Program-made: the position numbers and the translations under genes
Part shown: in pieces, positions 8,528-15,512 of the stretch
Position numbering within the stretch: position 1 is the stretch's first letter
Layout: each line of letters opens with the position of its first letter
The notes under the pieces: model-generated
The model's database searches: none
What the model was told of the DNA's origin: nothing
What the model saw: the letters and a program-made list of their open reading frames with translations, nothing else
Source: an uncultured Desulfomicrobiaceae bacterium
Lineage (GTDB): Bacteria; Desulfobacterota; Desulfovibrionia; Desulfovibrionales; Desulfomicrobiaceae
Length of the DNA stretch: 64,000 bases
Assembly: GCA_937989665.1 (NCBI GenBank)
Contig: CALKRN010000005.1
Span: 62,001 to 126,000, forward strand
Reading direction: 5' to 3'

Positions 8528-9085
8528 ATGCCCCATTCCCGTCGTGAGTTCTTCCGCCGTATTTCCGGTTTTGCCATGGTTTCGGCGGCTACCTTGGTGG
8601 TCCCTCAGCTTGTTACGGAGGCCATCGCTGCCCCTGCCCCCAAAAAACGAGTTTTGGTATTAGAAAATGTACACACCGGCAAACGGCTCGAAGTAGCCTA
8701 TGCGGTGGGTGGTCGCTACGTGCCCGAGGCGCTCAAGAAATTGAACCAATTTTTACGCGACCCCCTCTGTGGGGCCACGACGCGTATGGACCCTCGTCTT
8801 TTCGACCTCCTTCATGTGCTCTGGATGCGCATGGGGGCCAAAAAACCCTATCAGGTCATCTCAGCCTATCGCTCTCCCGCCACCAATGCCCTGATGCGCC
8901 GAAAAAGTCCCGGTGTGGCGAGTAATAGCTACCACACCCGTGGAAAAGCCGTGGACGTCTGCCTGCCAGGCTCCTCGCTCAAGCGCCTTCGGGATATGGC
9001 CTTGGCCGCCCGGATGGGCGGGGTCGGATTCTATCCTCAAGATGGCTTTGTCCACTTGGACACTGGCCCGGTGCGCCATTGGTAG
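8528..9085 (+). CDS. DUF882 / YcbK-like (MepK-type) peptidoglycan endopeptidase, Tat exported
   Basis: A 185-residue exported protein of the DUF882/peptidase M15 group; the E. coli member MepK cuts 3-3 cross-links. The N-terminus SRREFFRRISG is a twin-arginine signal, followed by a hydrophobic stretch and a likely AIAA cleavage site. The mature part has SAYRSPATN, the zinc-binding HTRGKAVDV, and the C-terminal FVHLDTG. I chose the ATG at 8528 because GAGGAGG precedes it at a good distance and the Tat signal then starts properly. Paired with the upstream L,D-transpeptidase, it makes a plausible make-and-cut pair for 3-3 cross-links. Confidence 0.9.
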   Translation: MPHSRREFFRRISGFAMVSAATLVVPQLVTEAIAAPAPKKRVLVLENVHTGKRLEVAYAVGGRYVPEALKKLNQFLRDPLCGATTRMDPRLFDLLHVLWMRMGAKKPYQVISAYRSPATNALMRRKSPGVASNSYHTRGKAVDVCLPGSSLKRLRDMALAARMGGVGFYPQDGFVHLDTGPVRHW

Positions 9086-9094
9086 CTGGCGGTC

Positions 9095-9203
9095 CCTCAA
9101 GAAGCCCAGGTTTCTGGCCGCTCTTTTGACACTGGAGTATTTCAGATGTCCATGTGTCGCCATCGCGCCTCAAGAAGCCCAGGTTTCTGGCCGCTCTTTT
9201 GAC
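9095..9203. repeat. 36-bp perfect direct repeat, two copies around a 37-bp unique spacer (CRISPR-like geometry)
   Basis: The sequence beginning CCTCAAGAAGCCCAGGTTTC and ending GGCCGCTCTTTTGAC is present at 9095-9130 and again at 9168-9203 with no mismatch. The 37 bases between (9131-9167) are unique. Within the repeat, CCAG-GTTT-CTGG can form a small stem-loop. Read on the minus strand the unit starts GTCAAAAGAG. Length and spacing are those of a CRISPR repeat-spacer-repeat, but there are no cas genes in the window and no third copy. It may instead be one of several local duplications in this region. The remaining bases to 9468 show nothing I can name. Confidence 0.6.
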
Positions 9204-9468
9204 TTGCGTTTGGCGCGGCCAGGGAAATTCCTCCAAGCCTACGCAGCTCAAGTCTCCGGTTGCCCCCTGATGCTCCTATCTCATTGGCGGTACAACCGTG
9301 GGCTGCTGCCAGATGGGTGACAGTGGTGCCGATCTCCTGGCATCTCGGTAGCGAGGCCGACCTCTGCTGGTTCTGGCAAGGGACCGCGGGGTGCTCTTCG
9401 GAGGGTGCCGATGGGGCCTTGGCCAGGGTGGCGTCTTTGTCAGCGCGTATTTTGGACGTTGTGGGAGC

Positions 9469-10788
9469 TTAGGGCTGCTCCACCTGGGCGGGTTGTGGGC
9501 CTTGGGCGGTCCATAGGAGCGGGGTGCCGTCGGGAAGAAGGTAGGGGTTGAAGTAGCCGACGTGGATCCATGGGCAGGCGGCGCGGATGCGGCGCAGGAA
9601 GTTTTGCAGCCCCATGCATGGCGAATCCGGTGGGCTCATATGCTCGAGGTAGCGCTCTGGGTCGAGGGAGAGATTGCGCATCTGGAGGTAGTCGGCTCGG
9701 GTGACAGAGAGCAGGGCGAGGAGGGCGTCGAGCTCTGCCTCGGTGTCGCTCACCCCAGGGAAGAAGAGATAATTGAGGGAAACGAAGAGTCCCTGGCGTT
9801 TGGCTTCCTGGATGGTCGCCATGACGTCGGTAAAGGTATACCCCTGCGGGTTATGGTAGCGGGTATAGGCCGCTTCTTGGGCGCTGGCGAGGGTGACGCG
9901 CATGGAGGAGAGCCCGGCCGCAGCCAGGGGTTCCACGGTGGCCGGGAGGCTGGCGTTGGTGTTGATGTTGACGGTGCCTATCCCCCCTTGGTGGCGGTAG
10001 CGGCGGATGGCTTGGGAGATATGGCGTGCCTCGGTGAGGGGTTCGCCCTCGCAACCTTGGCCGAAGGAGAAGATGGGACGGGTCTCGCGACGGGCGTGCA
10101 TCGCCATGACTTGGACGATCTCTTCCACCGAGGGGCAAAAGGAGATGCGCGATTGCGGTGCCACCATGCCGGCGTCCGGCGGTTGGTGGGAGATGCAGCC
10201 CAGGCAGCGGGCGTTGCAGGAGCGCGAAGTCGGCAGTGGGGCTTCGAAGCGTCCGAGGGCGAGGTTTTTGGCCGCTGGGCAGCAGAAGGTGAGGGCACAG
10301 CGGGTAAGATGCCCGATGAGTCGGTTGGTGGGGAATTGGGCCCCGAGTTTGCGGGCCCCCTCTTGGATGCGGTGGTGGGGAATGCCGGTGAAGATCTGGC
10401 GGGGGTCGTGGTCCACGAGGCTGGCCGTCACCCAAAATCGCCCCTGAGCAAAGCCGACGGCCCCATAGGCAAAGAGCGGGAGGGTGGGGGCATCGTCGTC
10501 GCGCTGGTAGGCGGCAGTGGCGGAAAGGGTAAATCCCGGACGTACAAAAGCGGCCACGGCCCATTCCTCGAGGGCTTCGACATTCCCCGAGGCAGGGTGC
10601 AGGCCGAGGGCATGGTGGTGAGGTAGGAGGTAGAGATCGCTGCCTTCCGGCAGAGGGATGAGCTCATCAGGCCGCGGGAGGGCAAGTTCCCGTCCCCGGC
10701 GCACGAGCATGAGGAGCTCGGGATGGTCATAAATGGCCCCACTGGGGTCAGCGAAGACCAGGTGCGGGCGAAGGCGGGGACGTGCCAT
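9469..10788 (-). CDS. Radical SAM protein of unknown function
   Basis: A 439-residue radical SAM protein. The [4Fe-4S] motif CNARCLGC (C191, C195, C198; CX3CX2C) sits after an unusual N-terminal region of about 190 residues that has no SAM fold and carries C164, C169 and C170. Downstream SAM-barrel features include SFGQGCEGEPL, VNINTNASLP and LNYLFFPGVSD. I chose the ATG at 10788; a longer frame to 10923 would run through a terminator and into rpsI. The start lies only 12 bases beyond that terminator, so expression is either read-through from rplM-rpsI or from a promoter I cannot see. I do not know the substrate. Confidence 0.82.
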   Translation of the reverse strand: MARPRLRPHLVFADPSGAIYDHPELLMLVRRGRELALPRPDELIPLPEGSDLYLLPHHHALGLHPASGNVEALEEWAVAAFVRPGFTLSATAAYQRDDDAPTLPLFAYGAVGFAQGRFWVTASLVDHDPRQIFTGIPHHRIQEGARKLGAQFPTNRLIGHLTRCALTFCCPAAKNLALGRFEAPLPTSRSCNARCLGCISHQPPDAGMVAPQSRISFCPSVEEIVQVMAMHARRETRPIFSFGQGCEGEPLTEARHISQAIRRYRHQGGIGTVNINTNASLPATVEPLAAAGLSSMRVTLASAQEAAYTRYHNPQGYTFTDVMATIQEAKRQGLFVSLNYLFFPGVSDTEAELDALLALLSVTRADYLQMRNLSLDPERYLEHMSPPDSPCMGLQNFLRRIRAACPWIHVGYFNPYLLPDGTPLLWTAQGPQPAQVEQP

Positions 10789-10800
10789 GGGGATGGATGC

Positions 10801-10828
10801 AAAAAGGCAGGGGGGACCCTGCCTTTTT
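10801..10828 (-). terminator. Rho-independent terminator of rplM-rpsI
   Basis: AAAAAGGCAGGG at 10801-10812 pairs with CCCTGCCTTTTT at 10817-10828 around a four-base loop. Read on the minus strand this is a strong stem ending in a run of T, 18 bases after the rpsI stop. The symmetric A and T runs could let it work in both directions. Confidence 0.85.
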
Positions 10829-10846
10829 CGTGGCGTCGAGGATAAA

Positions 10847-11239
10847 TTAGCGTTTGGAGTACTGGAAGCGGGCGCGGGCGGCACGCTGGCCGTACTTTTT
10901 GCGTTCTTTGATGCGCGAGTCACGAGTGAGGAAACCTGCCCGTTTGAGGACCCCGCGCAGCTCTGGGTCGTACTGCAGCAATGCCCGACTGATGCCGTGG
11001 CGTACGGCCTGGGCCTGGCCCGAGAGACCTCCTCCCGTCACCCGGCAGATGACATCCACAGCGGAGATGGTCTTGGTCAGTTTGAGGGGCTGCTGGATGA
11101 TCATCTGCAGCGTGGCCCGCGGGAAGTAATCGGCCACATCGCGGCCGTTGACGATGATCTTCCCCGTGCCCTTGTACACGCGGGTACGGGACACGGAGGT
11201 CTTGCGCTTGCCTGTACCGTAGTAAAAATCCTGGCTCAT
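10847..11239 (-). CDS. rpsI: 30S ribosomal protein S9
   Basis: A 130-residue S9 protein of the small ribosomal subunit. It has the family features YGTGKRKTS near the start, [19 protein letters not shown] in the middle, and the basic C-terminal tail ending FQYSKR, which reaches the P site. It follows rplM by 20 bases, the usual L13-S9 pair, and is followed by a terminator. Confidence 0.98.
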   Translation of the reverse strand: MSQDFYYGTGKRKTSVSRTRVYKGTGKIIVNGRDVADYFPRATLQMIIQQPLKLTKTISAVDVICRVTGGGLSGQAQAVRHGISRALLQYDPELRGVLKRAGFLTRDSRIKERKKYGQRAARARFQYSKR

Positions 11240-11259
11240 GGCGTGACTCCGTTGGTGCT

Positions 11260-11688
11260 TTAGATGTCCAGCGGCTGAGGTTGCTGGGCCGCATGGGGGT
11301 GTTCGCTTCCGGTGTAGATGCGCAGCTTCTTGATGAGTTGGTACCCCAAGGGGCCTTTGGGTAGCATGCCGCGCACCGCCTTGCGCAGGACTTCAGTGGG
11401 CTTGGTGCGGAGCATGTCCTTCAGCAGGGTGCTCTTGATACCGCCAATGTGGTGGCTGTGGCGGTAGTAGATTTTCTGCGTCATCTTTTTCCCGGTGACG
11501 CGGATTTTGTCGGCATTGAGTACAATGATGTAATCGCCGTTATCCATATGGGGGGCGTAGTCTGGTTTGTGTTTGCCGCGCAGGCGCAGGGCGATTTCCG
11601 CGGCCAGACGGCCCAAGATTTTGTCTTGAGCATCGACGACGTACCATTTGTGGTCGATGTCGCTGGCTTTGAGACTATAAGTCTTCAT
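11260..11688 (-). CDS. rplM: 50S ribosomal protein L13
   Basis: A 142-residue L13, an early-assembly protein of the large subunit. The motifs [15 protein letters not shown] near the N-terminus, [12 protein letters not shown] in the middle and [12 protein letters not shown] after it are diagnostic. GAGGAG precedes the ATG on the minus strand. It is the first gene of the rplM-rpsI operon, divergent from the HD-domain gene across a 194-base gap that should hold both promoters. Confidence 0.98.
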   Translation of the reverse strand: MKTYSLKASDIDHKWYVVDAQDKILGRLAAEIALRLRGKHKPDYAPHMDNGDYIIVLNADKIRVTGKKMTQKIYYRHSHHIGGIKSTLLKDMLRTKPTEVLRKAVRGMLPKGPLGYQLIKKLRIYTGSEHPHAAQQPQPLDI

Positions 11689-11882
11689 GGTTGGCTCCTC
11701 GAAAAGACGTTGGCCATGCAGTCATGGGAGGCAGGCTTCAAGGACGGGGCGCCTTGTGCTTTCCCGCCGTTTCCCGTACACATTGCGTTCAAAACGTGCC
11801 ATATGTGGGATAAGGAGAAGGTGGCTTCTAGCTATCGAGGGCATGGTTGTAAAGGATTTTATAGCCAAGAGAGAGTTAAGGC

Positions 11883-13133
11883 ATGCCCAGTATCCGTAAG
11901 GGCCTATTGCAATTAGTCTTTTCAGGGAGCTTCATGAAGCGCTGGAACGATAAACTCCGGCCCATGGAGCTCGTGGAGATGGACAAGCAGGGGCACAAGA
12001 TGATCGTGGCCTGGGCATTGGGCGAGCTGGCCACGCAAGGACTCTCTCCGGTCGAGGCCGTGCGTCTGCGTGAAGAAGTCGTGCGGGGAGGCATCTTCGA
12101 TTATCTGTACCGTCTTGTCATCACGGACATCAAACCCCCGGTTTTTTATCAAATCAAAGCGAATCCGGATCACTACGGGCGCCTTACGGCCTGGGTGCTC
12201 GAGCAGCTGCGTCCGCGGGTACAGCCTCTGGGGCGGGAATTTTGGGAGGACCTTTGTGCCCATTGCCATCGCCAGGGGCGGGGCGAGGAGCATCTGGCCG
12301 AGAGTATCCTCGCGGCAGCTCACCTCTTTGCCAGCCGCTGGGAGTTTCACCTCATCCGTCCCCTCAATCCCTGGGATGACGAGATGGCGGAGATTGAGGC
12401 CAATTTCCAACGTGGGCTCGCCAGTCGCCGCCACTTGGCAGGGGTGGAGGACCTCCTCGAAGGGCCGAACACCGCCTTGGGCCGGTTTGCCACCCTTTGT
12501 GGCACGCTGCGTTTTCAGAAGCGATGGTCCCAGACCCCGCGCATTCCCGAGACCTCGGTCCTAGGGCATATGTTTCTGGTGGCGTGCCTCGCCTATTTTT
12601 TCAGCATCGCCGTGGGCGCCTGCCCGGCGAGGCGCTGCAACGATTTCTATGCCGGCCTTTTTCATGACGTACCCGAGCTGCTGACTCGCGACATCATCTC
12701 CCCGGTCAAGGGCTCGGTGGAAGGTATCGACGACCTGATCCGCGAGTACGAGCGCCGTGAGTTGGAGCGTCGGCTCTTTAGCATCCTTAATACCCCCGCA
12801 ACCCGACCCCTTGCCGCCCAGCTGCGCTATCTTTTGGGCATCGAGGTGGGGTCGGAGTTTTGTGACCTCGTGATGTTGGATGGTCGGCCGGCGTGTGCCA
12901 ATTGGGAGCAACTGCAGGGGGAATTCAATGAAGATCGCTTTTTCCCCAAGGATGGCCGGATGCTCAAGGTCTGCGACCAGCTAGCGGCTTTTCTCGAGGC
13001 CTATACCTCCAAGGCCCATGGCGTGGTCAATGACCATCTTCAGCAGGCCCTGTGGCGTATCCGGAGCCGGTTGGCCCAGGAGTCGCTCACCGAGGAGGTG
13101 CACATCGGGGCCTTGCTGGCAGACTTCGATTAA
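11883..13133 (+). CDS. HD-domain phosphohydrolase
   Basis: A 416-residue HD-superfamily metal-dependent phosphohydrolase. The metal-binding residues are visible as H229 in SVLGHMFLVA and H261-D262 in FHDVPELLTRDIISPVK, with a late Asp in KVCDQLAAFLEAYTSK. The HDVPELL...PVK arrangement is like YfbR-type 5'-nucleotidases/HDDC2 proteins, so a nucleotide substrate is possible but not shown. The N-terminal 190 residues are not part of the HD core and I do not recognise them. A CBS-domain gene follows 46 bases downstream and may be functionally linked. Confidence 0.82.
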   Translation: MPSIRKGLLQLVFSGSFMKRWNDKLRPMELVEMDKQGHKMIVAWALGELATQGLSPVEAVRLREEVVRGGIFDYLYRLVITDIKPPVFYQIKANPDHYGRLTAWVLEQLRPRVQPLGREFWEDLCAHCHRQGRGEEHLAESILAAAHLFASRWEFHLIRPLNPWDDEMAEIEANFQRGLASRRHLAGVEDLLEGPNTALGRFATLCGTLRFQKRWSQTPRIPETSVLGHMFLVACLAYFFSIAVGACPARRCNDFYAGLFHDVPELLTRDIISPVKGSVEGIDDLIREYERRELERRLFSILNTPATRPLAAQLRYLLGIEVGSEFCDLVMLDGRPACANWEQLQGEFNEDRFFPKDGRMLKVCDQLAAFLEAYTSKAHGVVNDHLQQALWRIRSRLAQESLTEEVHIGALLADFD

Positions 13134-13179
13134 GGCTACAGCGGCACACGAGATCGTAACCCCATCAGGAGACACAGTT

Positions 13180-13656
13180 ATGCTGCTGCGCAAACGGGTG
13201 TGGGACATTATGCGGGAGGAGTTTGCTTCGGTACGGGAGGATGCAAGTCTTGCCGAGGCCATCAACGCCTTGTTGGCGAGTCGTCAAAAACAGCCGGATA
13301 ATACGTTTGTCCTTGTCTTTTCCAAAACCGATCGCTTTCTGGGTGTCGTGTCCATGTGGAACCTCGTCCAAGGCCTTGGGCCGTGTCTTTTGCGTGACAC
13401 GCTCCTTGATACGGCAGAGGTAGATTGGGACAAGGCCTTTGCTCATGCCTGCCGGACCTGTGCCAATGTCGGGCTGATGGATTGCATCCAGGTGGACGTG
13501 CCCGTCATCAAGCCAGGAGACACCTTGGCCCGTGTCCTCGAGCTTTTTCTCGATTACCGACGGGGACGGGCAGTCGTGGAGGAAGGAGGGCGCATCATCG
13601 GTGTCGTGGTGCTTGCCGACCTCTTTCGGGAGATTGGTGCCCATCTGAAGGCCTAA
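13180..13656 (+). CDS. CBS-domain protein
   Basis: A 158-residue protein made of a CBS pair. The first CBS starts around WDIMREEFASVREDASLAEA and ends near RFLGVVSMWNL; the second runs from CIQVDVPVIKPGDTLARVLE to GRIIGVVVLADLFREIG. CBS pairs bind adenine nucleotides (AMP, ATP, SAM) and act as regulatory modules. I chose the ATG at 13180, preceded by CAGGAGA. It follows the HD protein on the same strand and could sense nucleotides for it, which is inference. Confidence 0.85.
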   Translation: MLLRKRVWDIMREEFASVREDASLAEAINALLASRQKQPDNTFVLVFSKTDRFLGVVSMWNLVQGLGPCLLRDTLLDTAEVDWDKAFAHACRTCANVGLMDCIQVDVPVIKPGDTLARVLELFLDYRRGRAVVEEGGRIIGVVVLADLFREIGAHLKA

Positions 13657-14114
13657 GCCCGAGCGCGGGGCTGTACGTGTCCCTGCGAGGCCGCGGGTTC
13701 TCGACCATCCCACAACGGAAGGTGGTCAAAAGTGCGGCTGTCCTGGTCGTGCCGCTGTCCGGCCGCAGGGGGACGAATCCGGTCTGAACGCGGAGCTCCT
13801 CAAGGGCTCCCCTTGCAGGTCGCAATCAGAATTCTGCGCTGCGGTGCTGGATGTCGCATGCCACGCAGCAGCCCATGGGCCACTGCGGTGGGGTAATCAG
13901 GGTTCTGCGCTTCGGTGTTGGATATTTCTCCACGCAGAGCTAGGGTGCGAGCAGGCACACCCCGGTGTGTTTGTGAGCCAAACCGCGCGCTGGCCACCTT
14001 CCTGATGCCGAGACGTGCTGTTGCCAAATGCAAAGGCGAAGAGCTCCCCTGCCCTGTGGCGGTGGTGCAGGGGGCGGGAGGTGCTGGCACCGAAAAAAGG
14101 GCCACGGGGAGCAG
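13657..14114. other. 458-base intergenic region between convergent genes, with an imperfect repeat
   Basis: No convincing gene is present. A segment of about 45 bases at 13823-13867 (starting CAATCAGAATTCTGCGCTGC) recurs at 13894-13938 with roughly 80% identity, a shift of 71 bases; both copies end in CCACGCAG. I see no clear terminator for either flanking gene. Confidence 0.6.
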
Positions 14115-15512
14115 TTATCGAAACTGGTCGGCAGCCATGCCCAGGCGTTTGAGGATTTTTTGCAAGGACATGCGCTCCAGGCCCGAGAGACGGGCTGCTT
14201 CTGAGATGTTGCCGCGGGTTTGGGTCAAGAGGTGCTCCACGTAGCGTCGGGTGAAGGCCTCGAGGACCTGGGCCTTGGCCTCGTGGTAGGATGTTGGCGT
14301 GGCAGGGTCAGGGGCTTCTTTGGGCGTGGTATCGATTTGCGCTTTGTCCACGGCGCTCGCGGTAATGACGTCACCGGAGCTAAAGACCGTAAGCCGTCGC
14401 ACCAAATTGAGCAGTTCCCGAACATTGCCTGGCCAGTGGTAGCTTGTGAGGGCAGCCAGGGCCTCGGGAGTAAAGACTTTGTCCCCGATTCCCATCTCCC
14501 GGCAGGTGCGTTCGAGAAAGGCGGTGGCCAAAAGCGGGATGTCTTCGCGCCGTTCGCGCAGAGGGGGGAGGCGGACGGTGAGGACGTTGAGGCGGTAGTA
14601 GAGGTCTTCGCGGAAGGCTTTGGCCGCGATTTTGGCCTCGAGGTCCTGGTTGGTGGCGGCGAGGATGCGCACGTCCACCCGGATGGACTTGGCTGAGCCA
14701 AGGGGGCGAACCTCTCCGTCTTGCAGGACGCGCAAGAGTTTGGCCTGGAGGCCGAGCGGGAGGTCGCCAATCTCGTCTAAAAAGAGCACGCCCTCATGGG
14801 CGGCCACGAAGAGCCCGCGGCGGTCGCGCTCTGCCCCGCTAAAGGCCCCACGCACGTGGCCAAAGAGCTCGCTTTCGAGGAGCTGGTCGGGGATGGCCGG
14901 GCAATTGACGGCGAGAAACGGCTTGTCGGCCCGGCGGGAAAGGGCGTGGATGGCGCGGGCGGCCAGTTCTTTGCCAGTACCGGACTCGCCGCGCAACAGC
15001 ACCGTGTAGTCTGACGCGGCAATGGCCGCGATATGTTCCTTGACCTGGCGCATGACAGCGGAGTCGCCAAGGAGCCCTTCGGTTATGCCGCAGGCCGCCA
15101 CCGCGGCCCGCAGGCGGCGGTTTTCGCGGATCAGCTGGGCGCGCTCCAGTCCATTGGCAATGACGCGGGCCAGGTGGTCCGAGTCCACCGGCTTGGTTAG
15201 GAAATCGTAGGCCCCAGCCTTGAGGGCAAGGACGGCAGAGTCGATATCGCCATGAGCAGTGAGAAGAACGATGCCAAGGCTTGGCTGGAGGTCCAGGGCG
15301 CGAGGAATAAGGTCGATGCCAGAGAGGCCTGGCATGCGCAGGTCCGTCACCACGACATCGCAGGGGGTCGAGGCCAGGTCTTCCAGAGCGGCCTCGGCGG
15401 ATAAGGCGTAGGCCAGGGTGGCGTGGGGGAGTTTGGGGCTCAGCAGTCGCGCCAGTCCTTTGGCAAAGTCAGGCTGGTCGTCAACGATGAGGACTCGGGG
15501 GTTGGTGGTCAT
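14115..15512 (-). CDS. NtrC-family sigma-54-dependent response regulator
   Basis: A 465-residue three-domain activator. It has a receiver with the phosphoacceptor D57 in VVVTDLRMP, an AAA+ sigma-54 activation domain and a Fis-type helix-turn-helix at the C-terminus (NISEAARLSGLERMSLQKIL). The AAA+ domain carries Walker A GESGTGKE at 175-182, Walker B GVLFLDEIGD at 241-250, and a GAFSGA loop at 222-227 where GAFTGA is usual. The partner is the overlapping histidine kinase gene upstream (32-base overlap). A -24/-12 promoter and a perfect palindrome lie in front of the divergent exporter gene at 18.1 kb, which makes that gene the likely target. Ser in the loop is a conservative change and probably keeps sigma-54 contact. 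Confidence 0.94.
   Translation of the reverse strand: MTTNPRVLIVDDQPDFAKGLARLLSPKLPHATLAYALSAEAALEDLASTPCDVVVTDLRMPGLSGIDLIPRALDLQPSLGIVLLTAHGDIDSAVLALKAGAYDFLTKPVDSDHLARVIANGLERAQLIRENRRLRAAVAACGITEGLLGDSAVMRQVKEHIAAIAASDYTVLLRGESGTGKELAARAIHALSRRADKPFLAVNCPAIPDQLLESELFGHVRGAFSGAERDRRGLFVAAHEGVLFLDEIGDLPLGLQAKLLRVLQDGEVRPLGSAKSIRVDVRILAATNQDLEAKIAAKAFREDLYYRLNVLTVRLPPLRERREDIPLLATAFLERTCREMGIGDKVFTPEALAALTSYHWPGNVRELLNLVRRLTVFSSGDVITASAVDKAQIDTTPKEAPDPATPTSYHEAKAQVLEAFTRRYVEHLLTQTRGNISEAARLSGLERMSLQKILKRLGMAADQFR

Noticed and set aside
9260-9472. 70-codon plus-strand frame in the gap after the murein endopeptidase
   Set aside because: No ribosome-binding site, odd composition, and it overlaps the end of the radical SAM gene.
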